Shown: one piece after another, positions 18,339-27,382 of the stretch
Layout of the letters: every line of letters begins with the position of its first letter
Numbering within the stretch: position 1 is the stretch's first letter
Origin: Terriglobia bacterium
GTDB taxonomy: Bacteria; Acidobacteriota; Terriglobia; JAIQFV01
Assembly: GCA_020073085.1 (NCBI GenBank)
Contig: JAIQFV010000010.1
Span: 186,001-250,000 of the forward strand
DNA length: 64,000 nt
Reading direction: 5' to 3'
Made by a program: the position numbers and the translations under genes
The notes under the pieces: generated by a model
Told to the model about the DNA's origin: nothing
The model's input: the letters and a program-made list of their open reading frames with translations, nothing else
Database searches by the model: none

Positions 18339-19340
18339 ATGGCAACCCGTGATCTCAAAAAAATGGTGCTCTACCACCAGGTGGGTTTTTCCCTTTGGAA
18401 TATGACCGAGGACCGGACCCGCGATCTGAGAAATCTTTTCCCCGACATTCATTTTGTTAACACGGAGGATCTCAAGGCCCTGGCCGAACAAATCGTGGAC
18501 GCGGATGCCCTCTGCGCCATGCGAATCACGTCCGAACTTTTCAGGGGGGCTGCAGGACTGAAATGGATTCATTCCGTCGCGGCGGGGATCGGGGGACTGA
18601 TGATTCCCGAAGTGCTTTCAAGTGACGTCTTCATCACCAACGCCCGCGGAATCTTCTCGACCGTGATGGCGGAGCACACCCTCGGCATGATCCTGGCCTT
18701 CTCCCGGCGTCTCATCGACAGCTACCGGTTTCAGCAACATCACCAGTGGGCCCGTGACGATCTCTGGACACTTCAACCGCCGATGGGGCCAATCTGCGGC
18801 AAGACGTTGGGCATCATCGGATACGGTTCGATTGGCCGGGAAATCGCCATTCGGGCGCGGGCGCTTGGAATGAAGATACTCGCGCTGAAGAAAGACCCGT
18901 CGACGGGAACGGAATACGCAGACCGTGTCCTCACCCTGGCCCAGCGCACCGAGTTGTTGAAGGAATCAGATTTTGTAGTTCTCGCCCTGCCCCACACCCC
19001 CGACACCAAGCAGGTCCTGGGAGATGCTGAGTTCAATGTGATCAAGCCCGGCGCCTACGTCATCAACATTGGACGTGGAAAACTGATCGACGAAGAGGCG
19101 CTGCTCCGGGCCCTCCGGGAAGGCCGGATCGCGGGCGCCGGGCTCGATGTTTTCTCGACCGAGCCCTTGCCCGAAGATCATCCCTTGTGGGAGCAGCCTA
19201 ACGTCCTGATCACGCCCCACAGCGCCGCAATCTTTCCAGAGTATTGGCCGAGCAGTCTGGCGCTGCTGGCGGAAAACATCCGGCGTTTTCGTTCAGGAGA
19301 GACGTTGAAGAATCTAGTGGATAAAAACCGCGGGTACTGA
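18339..19340 (+). CDS. D-isomer-specific 2-hydroxyacid dehydrogenase
   Basis: NAD(P)-dependent oxidoreductase of 333 residues acting on a D-2-hydroxyacid or 2-ketoacid. The Rossmann motif GYGSIG is at 161-166 and the catalytic triad residues are Arg246 (NIGRGKLID), Glu275 (STEPLP) and His294 (TPHSAA). The order and length match the family, including glyoxylate/hydroxypyruvate reductase-like members, but the substrate cannot be read from sequence. It is monocistronic: convergent with ispF and divergent from the MEMO gene. The -10 element almost touches the start codon. Confidence 0.9.
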   Translation: MATRDLKKMVLYHQVGFSLWNMTEDRTRDLRNLFPDIHFVNTEDLKALAEQIVDADALCAMRITSELFRGAAGLKWIHSVAAGIGGLMIPEVLSSDVFITNARGIFSTVMAEHTLGMILAFSRRLIDSYRFQQHHQWARDDLWTLQPPMGPICGKTLGIIGYGSIGREIAIRARALGMKILALKKDPSTGTEYADRVLTLAQRTELLKESDFVVLALPHTPDTKQVLGDAEFNVIKPGAYVINIGRGKLIDEEALLRALREGRIAGAGLDVFSTEPLPEDHPLWEQPNVLITPHSAAIFPEYWPSSLALLAENIRRFRSGETLKNLVDKNRGY

Positions 19341-19456
19341 GGGGAGACCACTGGAAGGGGCAATCGTATGGACAACTCACCTCGTGCGTGGTTTCCATAG
19401 GTGGACCCGGCGACTCCGCGTTCGTCCTTGGAGCGGCAGGAGACCCGCCGGTGCGC

Positions 19457-19936
19457 TCACTCTTTTTCAATCAATGCCACGGCATGCGCGGCAATGGCAT
19501 CCCCGTGGCCGACGGCGTCGACCCCTTCATGGGTCTTCGCCTTCACATTCACCTGCCCGGGCGAGAGGGAGAGGGTTTCCGCGATTCTCAACCTCATGGC
19601 CTCGAGGTACCCTGACAGCTGGGGAGCTTCAGCAATAATGGTGGTGTCGATATTGACGATGCGATAACCCTGGCTCAAGATCAAGGCATGGACCCGTCGC
19701 AGGATTTCCCTGCTCGAGATATCTTTGAATTGAGGCTCCTTCGACGGAAAATGTAATCCCAAGTCCCCCAGTCCCGCAGCGCCGAGCAGGGCATCACACA
19801 CGGCATGGAGAAGAACATCAGCGTCTGAATGGCCCTGGAGGCCGCGAGGGGAATCGATTTCTATGCCCCCCACAATGAGTTTCCGGTTTTCCACTAGGCG
19901 GTGGATGTCGAATCCGGTCCCCACTCTCAAACTCAT
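19457..19936 (-). CDS. ispF: 2-C-methyl-D-erythritol 2,4-cyclodiphosphate synthase
   Basis: Fifth enzyme of the MEP isoprenoid pathway, cyclising CDP-methylerythritol 2-phosphate with loss of CMP. The 159 residues are the normal IspF length. Metal ligands are visible in GFDIHRL (Asp10, His12) and GHSDADVLLHAVCDALLGA (about 35-53), and the C-terminal KAKTHEGVDAVG segment binds the cytidine. Its start overlaps the end of ispD by 4 bp (ATGA), so it is the last gene of the yacL-ispD-ispF operon. Confidence 0.97.
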   Translation of the reverse strand: MSLRVGTGFDIHRLVENRKLIVGGIEIDSPRGLQGHSDADVLLHAVCDALLGAAGLGDLGLHFPSKEPQFKDISSREILRRVHALILSQGYRIVNIDTTIIAEAPQLSGYLEAMRLRIAETLSLSPGQVNVKAKTHEGVDAVGHGDAIAAHAVALIEKE

Positions 19937-20640
19937 GGTTGGGGCGCCCTTCCGGGTGATTCCAACGCCAGGTAAAACTCCGCCAGCGGCAGGTCGGAAG
20001 GACGGGTGATCTTGATGTTCCGTTCACACCCCATGACCACACCCACCTCAATCCCTAAATGCTCCATCAGCATGGACTCGTCAGTTCCAAAAAAGTTTTC
20101 GGCGGCCGCCTTCTCAAAGGCCTGGCGCAACAGATCGGTGCGAAAGGCCTGGGGAGTTTGCACCAGAACGATTCGTTCCCGGGGCAAGGTGGCGGTGACC
20201 CGCTGTCGATCGATTTGTTTGAGAGTATCCAACACGGGAATCGCGCAAATGGCAGCCCCGGTTTTCCGGGCCTCGGTAATAACCCGCTCAATCAAAGGGG
20301 GATCAAACAAGGGCCGGACCGCATCGTGGACCACTACCCATTCGTCAACTGCCGCGTCAATCCCTTCCAGCGCGCTGGCCACGGATTCCTGCCGGTGATT
20401 GCCTCCCACCACCAAATCCAGGGGTTTCCGGAAGGATTCAGCCCTCAGCAGTTTGGAAAATTCCGTTATCTCATCTTCGCGCAGGGCCACGACGAGCCGA
20501 TCAATGAGGGGAGAAGACTGGAATTTCCGGAGCGTTCGAATCAGGATGGGCACCCCTCCCAACTCGTAAAACTGTTTCGGGCGGTCGCCTCCCATCCGAG
20601 TGCCCATGCCCGCGGCGGGGATAATCGCAGCAATTGACAT
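19933..20640 (-). CDS. ispD: 2-C-methyl-D-erythritol 4-phosphate cytidylyltransferase
   Basis: Third step of the MEP pathway: transfers CMP to methylerythritol phosphate. The 235-residue protein starts with the nucleotidyltransferase signature IIPAAGMGTRMGGDRPKQF (about 6-24) and has the IspD motifs VHDAVRPLFD (about 106-115) and TPQAFR (about 157-162). It sits 3 bp after the PIN-TRAM gene and overlaps ispF by 4 bp. The same yacL-ispD-ispF gene order occurs in other phyla, so it is an old arrangement. Confidence 0.97.
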   Translation of the reverse strand: MSIAAIIPAAGMGTRMGGDRPKQFYELGGVPILIRTLRKFQSSPLIDRLVVALREDEITEFSKLLRAESFRKPLDLVVGGNHRQESVASALEGIDAAVDEWVVVHDAVRPLFDPPLIERVITEARKTGAAICAIPVLDTLKQIDRQRVTATLPRERIVLVQTPQAFRTDLLRQAFEKAAAENFFGTDESMLMEHLGIEVGVVMGCERNIKITRPSDLPLAEFYLALESPGRAPQP

Positions 20641-20643
20641 AGA

Positions 20644-21759
20644 TCAGGAGTTCACAGCGTTCGGGTTCGAGACCGGTGTGGCCGGGGACTCCTCTCTCCG
20701 CTGGGATGTATTCGGCACAGGTTGCGGTGCCGGCACCACCCCCGGTGGAGCGTGAGACGGGCGGGAGAACCCGCGTTCTTCGTACTTGCCAAAGATCATC
20801 TTTCCCGCGGTCGTCTGCAAAACGCTGGTGACGCTGGTCTCGATCGTCTTCCCGATCAACTTTCGGGCGTTATCGACGACCACCATGGTGCCGTCATCCA
20901 GGTACGCAATCCCCTGGTTGTATTCCTTTCCCTCTTTGAGGATGAAGACTTTCATGATTTCGCCCGGGAGGACCACTGGCTTCATCGCGTTGGCCAGCTC
21001 GTTGATGTTCAACACCTCCACCCCCTGAAGCTGGGCCACTTTGTTCAAGTTGAAGTCATTGGTGACAATCTTTCCCTCCAGCGCCTTCGCCAGTTCGATC
21101 AGCTTCATGTCCACTTCGCGGACGTTCGGAAAATCAGTCTCAAGAATCTGGACGTTGATTTTGGTGTTCTTCTGAATTCGCTGCAAAATATCGAGGCCGC
21201 GCCTGCCCCGGTTGCGCTTCAGCGAATCCGCCGAATCGGCAACCAGTTGCAGTTCCCGGAGGACGAACTGGGGAATCACGAGATTGCCATCGAGGAATCC
21301 CGTCTCACTGATGTCGGCAATGCGCCCGTCAATGATGACGCTGGTATCAAGGATTTTGTAATCCCTTTTAGGCGGACGTTCACCCCCGATCAGACCCCCC
21401 AGGGCTGACAGGTTCAACAGTTCTCCCTTGGAGGCACCTACGGCGAGGCCGACATACCCCATCAAGAGAAGGACCACCAGTTCGACGAATGATTTGGAGT
21501 GTCCCGCGAGCAGGGTTCGACTAATGAGGGCGCTGGCAAAGTAGGCGCCAATGATCCCCATCAGTGAACCGATGGCCGCCCCAATCAGCCTCTTGAGAGA
21601 AACCTTCTTCAGTCGAATTTCAAAAAGGATGATCGCCACACCCAAAAGGACGCCAAGCCCTCCTGAAACCGGTCTTGTCAATCCGAATGGGCCTGTGAAA
21701 AACGCGATCACCGAGACCAAGAGCACAAAAAAAATGCGGATAATAATAACATCCAGCAT
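20644..21759 (-). CDS. PIN-TRAM domain membrane protein (YacL family)
   Basis: A 371-residue protein with four hydrophobic N-terminal segments (about 1-115), a PIN nuclease-fold domain (about 135-255, starting ILDTSVIIDGRIADI with the conserved acidic residues) and a TRAM RNA-binding domain (about 262-325), then a proline-rich tail of about 45 residues. The family is widespread and probably acts on RNA at the membrane, but its substrate is not established. It is the first gene of the operon with ispD and ispF. Start is the ATG at 21759, directly before a membrane segment. Confidence 0.9.
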   Translation of the reverse strand: MLDVIIIRIFFVLLVSVIAFFTGPFGLTRPVSGGLGVLLGVAIILFEIRLKKVSLKRLIGAAIGSLMGIIGAYFASALISRTLLAGHSKSFVELVVLLLMGYVGLAVGASKGELLNLSALGGLIGGERPPKRDYKILDTSVIIDGRIADISETGFLDGNLVIPQFVLRELQLVADSADSLKRNRGRRGLDILQRIQKNTKINVQILETDFPNVREVDMKLIELAKALEGKIVTNDFNLNKVAQLQGVEVLNINELANAMKPVVLPGEIMKVFILKEGKEYNQGIAYLDDGTMVVVDNARKLIGKTIETSVTSVLQTTAGKMIFGKYEERGFSRPSHAPPGVVPAPQPVPNTSQRREESPATPVSNPNAVNS

Positions 21760-22072
21760 GATGGTTCACCCCCATCTATTAACCCCCACTTGTCAACAGC
21801 TGTATGTAATTAGATAAATTCAAGGCGATAAGCCTCACTCTCTAGTGCTTATTCTATATCAATTAAACTTGCTAACCAAAAGAATTAATCCACCTTGGCA
21901 TGGATCCGGCCCCACGGCCGACCTCCAGGCCTCGGGAGGAAAAGCGCTGCGATTCCATCCCGGCATCTCTGAAAACTCACCATTGCATCTGTGCAACGCT
22001 AAAAAGATAACCGTCAAGGAGTGCCACTTGTTGTAAAATCACCAGGATAGCCGAAGATGGAGGATGATGAAT
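21760..22072. other. Divergent intergenic region
   Basis: Carries the promoters of the PIN-TRAM operon and the TPR gene. A 14-bp palindrome, TTGCA-TCTG-TGCAA (21983-21996), lies 77 bp before the TPR start and could be a regulator site. A -10-like TAAAAT is at 22033-22038. I see no gene. Confidence 0.4.
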
Positions 22073-23047
22073 ATGCGAGAAGGTTGCCGATCTCTCTCAC
22101 GCTGTTGCTTGCAAGCCTGCGGTATCATCCTGATCACCACAAGTTCGTTGTTCCCAATCCTGCTTAACGGACAAGCCCCTCCTCCCCCGGGCGGCGAGAA
22201 GAGCAGTGCATCCGCCCCTGCGGCGCAACCCAAAAGCCCTCCACCGAAGAAACAGCCCCAGGCAAAAACTCAGGTGGAATATGATGCCTACCAGAAGATC
22301 GAGGCGGCCACCGACCCAAAGCAGAAAATGGAACTGGTTGACCGGTTTGTCACTGAATTCCCGGATTCGGAGCTGAAGGGGGTGGCCTTCCAGCAGGGGT
22401 TGAACGGGGCCCGCCAGACCAATGATTATGAAAAGGCCCTTGATTACTCCCGCAAGGCCCTTCAAGTGTATCCGGATGACGTGCTCTCTTTGCTGGTTCT
22501 ATCCTCCTGGATTCCCGAGCGGATCACGGAAAACGATCCCCAACGCGAGGCCAAACTCACCGAAGCCACCAATGCTGCCAAGAGGCTTTTGGAGGTCGTG
22601 CCGACCCTGCAGAAGCCGGCCACCCAGACCGAGGAGCAGTGGACCACCCAGATCAAAGAACTGAACGGGAGATCGCATGCCGCCCTGGGATTCATTGAAC
22701 TCCTCAAGAAGAATTATCCGGGATCTGAAGAAGAATTCGAAAAGGCGATCAGCCAAATGCCCACGGAGCCGACTTTTTACTATCGATTAGGTCTCGCTTA
22801 CACCTATGAGAAAAAATATGATGCCGCGGCCTGGAATCTGGCGCGTGCGGTCGCGCTCAAGGGCGTCAGTGAGAAACCCGCCAAGGATGCCCTGGAGATC
22901 TTGTTCAAGGCCTATGGAGAGGATCCGGTCAAGGCTGGAGAAGAGGATTTGATCAAACTGGCTGGCAGCCAGGAAAAAATGCCGGATGACTTTTCCTTTG
23001 TAAAGTATATGGAATCGAAATTGAACCCGAAGCCCCCCACACCCTGA
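22073..23047 (+). CDS. Secreted TPR-repeat protein
   Basis: A 324-residue exported protein with a signal-like N-terminus (ACGIILITTSSLFPILLNGQA), a Pro/Ala/Lys-rich linker of about 50 residues, and helical repeats such as DYEKALDYSRKALQVYPDD and AALGFIELLKKNYPGSEEEF that fit TPR units. No enzymatic domain is seen. Three in-frame ATGs occur within 12 bp; GGAGG at 22059-22063 is contiguous with the first and 9 nt from the third (22073), so I chose the third. It probably acts as a periplasmic or lipid-free scaffold; partners are unknown. Confidence 0.8.
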   Translation: MREGCRSLSRCCLQACGIILITTSSLFPILLNGQAPPPPGGEKSSASAPAAQPKSPPPKKQPQAKTQVEYDAYQKIEAATDPKQKMELVDRFVTEFPDSELKGVAFQQGLNGARQTNDYEKALDYSRKALQVYPDDVLSLLVLSSWIPERITENDPQREAKLTEATNAAKRLLEVVPTLQKPATQTEEQWTTQIKELNGRSHAALGFIELLKKNYPGSEEEFEKAISQMPTEPTFYYRLGLAYTYEKKYDAAAWNLARAVALKGVSEKPAKDALEILFKAYGEDPVKAGEEDLIKLAGSQEKMPDDFSFVKYMESKLNPKPPTP

Positions 23048-23242
23048 ACCGGGGGAGACCCGGGCGATCTTCATCGGGCGTTTGGGCGGGTCGTTCCCAG
23101 AATCCGCGACGAGCTGTGGACGGGGCGGACTTCGGTCGGGGCCCGGGGTGACAGGATAATTTGTTCTAGGCCCGGCAAACCGCCGCGCCGGGACCGGCGC
23201 CCTGAGGCTTGGAAGCGCCCATTCTAATCTCGCGACCGCCTG

Positions 23243-24625
23243 CTACGGGGTCGAGGCACCCTTCTTTTTCATGGCGGCCGGCGCCAGGGCCTTCTGGGCC
23301 TGGTCGGCGATGGCTTGGGCGTGTGTGTGGATTAACCGCTCCGAGGTTCCCTCCAGCATGATCCTCAAAACTTTTTGCGTGCCGGAATACCTGACATTGA
23401 CCCGACCCGTGCCCTTCAACTCTTCATTGGCGTGGTCAATGGTCTCCTGAAGCACCGTTAACTGGTCAAATGGGACCTTTTCTTCGACTTCAACGTTGAT
23501 GAGGACCTGCGGGAGACGGGTCATGACGCCCGCCAACTCCGAAAGGGGTTTCCCGGTCTGCTTCATCAGGTTGATCACCTGCAAGGCCACAATCGTTCCA
23601 TCCCCCGTCGCGCAGTACTCGCGGAAGATAATGTGACCGGATTGCTCACCGCCGAAGTTGTAATCGCCCCTGATCATCTCGTCATACACGTACCGGTCCC
23701 CGACCTTGGTCCGCACCACGGAGATGGACGACGGGCGCAAGGCGATCTCCAAGCCGCCATTCGACATCTCAGTCGCCACCACGGTGTCGCGCTTCAACCG
23801 TCCCTGCGCCTTCAAGTAGGGGGCCAGCATCGCCATCAGCATGTCCCCGTCAACGAACTCACCCCGCTCGTCCACCATGACCAGGCGATCCGCATCTCCA
23901 TCGACGGCGATTCCCACATCGGCGTGTTCGGCGAGTGTCCGCGCCCTCATGGCCTCCGGATGCTCCGAACCGCACTCCAGGTTGATGTTCAACCCGTTGG
24001 GATCATCATGGATCACAATCACCCGGGCGCCCAACTCCCGGAAGATGAACGGGGAAACACAATAGGCGCCCCCATTGGCACAATCGAGGACCATGGTGAT
24101 GCCTTTGAGGGATAGATTCCCTATGCTCGCCTTGGCAAATTCGATGTAACGCCCGCGCGCATCATCGATACGCTGGGCACGGCCGAGCGCCCCCGCAATG
24201 ATGTGCTGGTTAGGAATTTCCTCCTGGAAAAATACCCGTTCAATCTTTTCCTCCGTCTCGTCCGGAAGCTTGGAACCATCGCGCGCAAAGATCTTGATGC
24301 CATTGTCCGCAGCGGGATTGTGGGAGGCGGAAATCATGATTCCGGCGTCGGCCGCAAAGCTCTTGGTCAGGTGGGCAATGGCGGGAGTGGGCATGGGACC
24401 CACCAGTAACACGTGGACGCCCATGGAACAGATTCCCGCTGTGAGGGCGTTCTCCAGCATGTAACCGCTGCGTCGCGTGTCCTTGCCAATCAGAATGAGA
24501 TGTTGGTCCTTGTCGGTTTTGAATACTTCGGCGGTCGCTTTGCCGAGTTTCAACGCCACTTCCGGCGTAATCGGAAACCGGTTGGCCAACCCTCGGATGC
24601 CATCCGTGCCGAATAGTCTTCGCAT
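23243..24625 (-). CDS. glmM: Phosphoglucosamine mutase
   Basis: Converts glucosamine 6-phosphate to glucosamine 1-phosphate for UDP-GlcNAc, hence peptidoglycan and LPS. The protein has 460 residues. The phosphoserine is Ser101 in ISASHNPAADNG, the magnesium loop is VDGDADRLVMVDE near 241-253, the sugar-binding loop is GGEQSGHI (about 324-331), and the phosphate-binding loop is RYSGTQKVLRIM near the C-terminus. In many bacteria glmM follows cdaA-cdaR and GlmM controls CdaA; here cdaA-cdaR lies 36 kb away. Confidence 0.96.
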   Translation of the reverse strand: MRRLFGTDGIRGLANRFPITPEVALKLGKATAEVFKTDKDQHLILIGKDTRRSGYMLENALTAGICSMGVHVLLVGPMPTPAIAHLTKSFAADAGIMISASHNPAADNGIKIFARDGSKLPDETEEKIERVFFQEEIPNQHIIAGALGRAQRIDDARGRYIEFAKASIGNLSLKGITMVLDCANGGAYCVSPFIFRELGARVIVIHDDPNGLNINLECGSEHPEAMRARTLAEHADVGIAVDGDADRLVMVDERGEFVDGDMLMAMLAPYLKAQGRLKRDTVVATEMSNGGLEIALRPSSISVVRTKVGDRYVYDEMIRGDYNFGGEQSGHIIFREYCATGDGTIVALQVINLMKQTGKPLSELAGVMTRLPQVLINVEVEEKVPFDQLTVLQETIDHANEELKGTGRVNVRYSGTQKVLRIMLEGTSERLIHTHAQAIADQAQKALAPAAMKKKGASTP

Positions 24626-24774
24626 AGATATCCTGCAACTGTGGAGGGGCTCGTTGACTTCAGTTGAAGCCCTTCACCGCGTCGATTCCGGCTGAGACAA
24701 TCGACCCTGTACTCGAGGAGAGGAACCTGAAATCAAGAACGGTGAAAGGCTCCGAAAATTATCCGAAAGAAAGT

Positions 24775-24790
24775 TGACAAAATCTTGTCA
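24775..24790 (-). terminator. Weak hairpin directly after topA
   Basis: TGACAA-GATT-TTGTCA follows the topA stop codon at once on the minus strand, then ACTTTCTTT. The stem is short and the T-tract interrupted, so termination is uncertain. Confidence 0.35.
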
Positions 24791-27292
24791 TTACATCGAA
24801 CTCGGCTGTTGGGCCAATGTTTCGACTGCGTCTTCCTGGGGTGGGATCCGCACCTTCCAATGACAGGCGGCATTGGAACACTTCCGGGTAGTGCCCCCCT
24901 TCTTGGTGTGGTGCTCCAGTACGTATTTTGCACCACATTGGGGGCACGGTTCAAGGATTGGCTTATCCCAAAGTGTGAATTTGCACTCCGGGTAACGCGT
25001 GCATCCATAAAACACCTTCCCGAACCTCGACTTTCGCTCGGCGATGTCTCCCTGGCCGCACTCGGGGCAGACAAGGCCGACCGTCTTGTGCTTCACATAC
25101 TTGCACTTGGGGTAATTGCTGCACGCCGTAAATTCACCGTACCGGCCATGCTTGATCACGAGCTGGTTGGCGCACTCGGGACATTTCTCTTCGAGCAGGA
25201 CGTCCGTCACCACTTTCCGGGCGCCCTTCTGATTGACGATCTTCTTGGTCGTGCGGCAATCCGGATAGCCCGTGCAGGCCAAAAACGCCCCAAACCGGCC
25301 TCGCTTCAGGACCATCGGTTTCCCGCAGTTTTCACAGACTTCCTCGGAGACATCCGGCATTGTTCCTTCAGCGGGGGAGGTCACCGTACCGTTTGTATCG
25401 GCGATTTCCTTGGTCAGCTCCCGCGTATTCTTGCACTCCGGATACCCGCTGCAGGCCAGGAAGCTGCCGTGCCGTCCCCATTTGATCACCATGGGCTTGC
25501 CACACTTCTCGCACACTTCGTCCGTCGGCTTCTCCTCGCGCTTGACATCGCGCATGTTCTTCTTGGCCTGGCTTAAGTCCTTTTCGAATTTCTCGTAAAA
25601 CTCCCGCATCGCCTCGGTCCAAGTCAGCTTGCCTTCCTCAATTTCATCCAGTTCTTCCTCCATGCGAGCGGTGTACTGAATGTCAAAGATGTCGGCAAAG
25701 TGCTCGACCAGCAGATCATTGGTAATGACGCCCAGTTCCGTGGGGTAGAACCTCCCCTGGTGCTTCTCAACATACTCGCGTTCCTGCACGGTATTGATGA
25801 TCGTCGCATAAGTGGAAGGCCGCCCGATGCCCTTCTCCTCCAACGCCTTGACCAGGGTGGCTTCGTTGAAGCGGGGGGGAGGCTCCGTGAAATGTTGCTC
25901 CGGTTTGATCGCATTAAGCTTTAGCTGCTCCCCCTTGCTCACCAGGGGAAGCTTATGTTCCAACTCTTCGGACTCCTCATCCTTTTCGTCCTCGTCCTTG
26001 GATTCGTCATAAACGGCGAGGAAGCCGTCGAATCTCAAAACCGATCCGGTGGCCCGGAGGAGGTATTTTCCGGCATGGATATCGATCGTCGTCTGATCAA
26101 ACAGCGCCGGCATCATTTGTGACGCGACAAAACGCTGCCAGATCAGCTTGTACAGTTTGAACAGGTCCGGTTCGAGGAACGGCTGGACCGTTTCCGGGGT
26201 CCGCAATACGGAAGTGGGGCGAATGGCTTCGTGAGCGTCCTGGGCGCCTTTCTTGGACCGATAGTGAATGGCCTTCTCCGGAAGATACTTCTCCCCGTAA
26301 GTCGACGCAATGTGCCGGCGGCAATCTTCCAGCGCCTCGCTGCCCACCCGGGTTGAATCGGTTCGCATATACGTGATCAACCCGACGGTCCCTTCGTCGC
26401 CCAGGTCGATCCCTTCATAAAGTCGCTGCGCAAGCGACATCGTCTTTTTCACCGTAAATCGGAGCTTGCGCGACGCCTCCTGCTGCAGTTTGGAGGTAAT
26501 GAACGAAGGAACGGGATAGCGCTTTTTTTCCTTGGTGGCGACCGCATCAACGATGAATTCGGATTGCTTCAATGCCGCGACCACGGAATCGGCCTGTTGC
26601 TGGTTCGAGATTTCCAGCTTTTCCCCGGAAAACTTAATGAGGCGCGCGTCAAAATTCGGGGGCAGGTGCGCCGCAAGGTTGGCATCAATGGTCCAGTACT
26701 CCTGGGTCACAAAGGCCTTGATTTCGCGCTCCCGTTCCACAATCAACCGGACCGCCACGGTCTGCACCCGCCCGGCGGATATGCCCCGCCGGACCTTGTC
26801 CCACAGCAGCGGTGAAACCATGTAACCCACCAGACGGTCCAGGACACGGCGCGCCTGCTGAGCGTTGACCAGGTTCTGATCAATCTTGCCCGCGTGCCGG
26901 AACGATTCCTGGATGGCCTTTTTCGTGATCTCATTAAACATGACCCGGAGAATGATCTTTGCAGAGGTGGTCTTTTTTGTCCGCCCGTGGTTTCCAACCA
27001 GCGCCTCGGCGACATGGTAACCGATGGCTTCCCCTTCGCGATCCGGGTCAGTCGCGATATAGATGGTCTCCGCTTTCTCGGCGGCGGCCTTCAGTTCCCG
27101 GATGACCTTTTCTTTCCCCGGAATGGTTTCGTACGTGGGTTCAAAGTTATCCTTGATTTCCACGCCCAACTTCCGGCGTGGCAGATCGCGGATATGCCCC
27201 ATGGAGGCCTTGACGGCGAAGTCTTTCCCCAGGTACTTATTGATGGTTTTCGCCTTGGCGGGCGATTCAACAACAACTAAGGATTTTGTCAT
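24791..27292 (-). CDS. topA: DNA topoisomerase I
   Basis: Relaxes negative supercoils by a type IA mechanism. The 833-residue protein has the TOPRIM acidic cluster ATDPDREGEAIG (about 80-91) and the active-site Tyr308 in LITYMRTDSTR. The C-terminal 250 residues contain five consecutive four-cysteine zinc-ribbon repeats (for example CEKCGKPMVIKWGRHGSFLA, then CENCGKPMVLKRGRFGAFLA), more than in many homologues; the fifth is the most divergent (CPQCGAKY, later CSNAAC). dprA lies 90 bp upstream on the same strand, the usual dprA-topA pairing. Confidence 0.98.
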   Translation of the reverse strand: MTKSLVVVESPAKAKTINKYLGKDFAVKASMGHIRDLPRRKLGVEIKDNFEPTYETIPGKEKVIRELKAAAEKAETIYIATDPDREGEAIGYHVAEALVGNHGRTKKTTSAKIILRVMFNEITKKAIQESFRHAGKIDQNLVNAQQARRVLDRLVGYMVSPLLWDKVRRGISAGRVQTVAVRLIVEREREIKAFVTQEYWTIDANLAAHLPPNFDARLIKFSGEKLEISNQQQADSVVAALKQSEFIVDAVATKEKKRYPVPSFITSKLQQEASRKLRFTVKKTMSLAQRLYEGIDLGDEGTVGLITYMRTDSTRVGSEALEDCRRHIASTYGEKYLPEKAIHYRSKKGAQDAHEAIRPTSVLRTPETVQPFLEPDLFKLYKLIWQRFVASQMMPALFDQTTIDIHAGKYLLRATGSVLRFDGFLAVYDESKDEDEKDEESEELEHKLPLVSKGEQLKLNAIKPEQHFTEPPPRFNEATLVKALEEKGIGRPSTYATIINTVQEREYVEKHQGRFYPTELGVITNDLLVEHFADIFDIQYTARMEEELDEIEEGKLTWTEAMREFYEKFEKDLSQAKKNMRDVKREEKPTDEVCEKCGKPMVIKWGRHGSFLACSGYPECKNTRELTKEIADTNGTVTSPAEGTMPDVSEEVCENCGKPMVLKRGRFGAFLACTGYPDCRTTKKIVNQKGARKVVTDVLLEEKCPECANQLVIKHGRYGEFTACSNYPKCKYVKHKTVGLVCPECGQGDIAERKSRFGKVFYGCTRYPECKFTLWDKPILEPCPQCGAKYVLEHHTKKGGTTRKCSNAACHWKVRIPPQEDAVETLAQQPSSM

Positions 27293-27382
27293 AGCAACCT
27301 ACATTCGGTCCGGCTACCCTGTAAAGATTCTCGACGATCGGGAAGCGGTTGGTTGTGAGGGTCCTCACGGCCGATCCTCTTA

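Noticed and set aside
24791-25600. Possible separate zinc-finger gene at the topA 3' end
   Set aside because: The five zinc ribbons are in the same uninterrupted frame as the topoisomerase domain and are normal for TopA.
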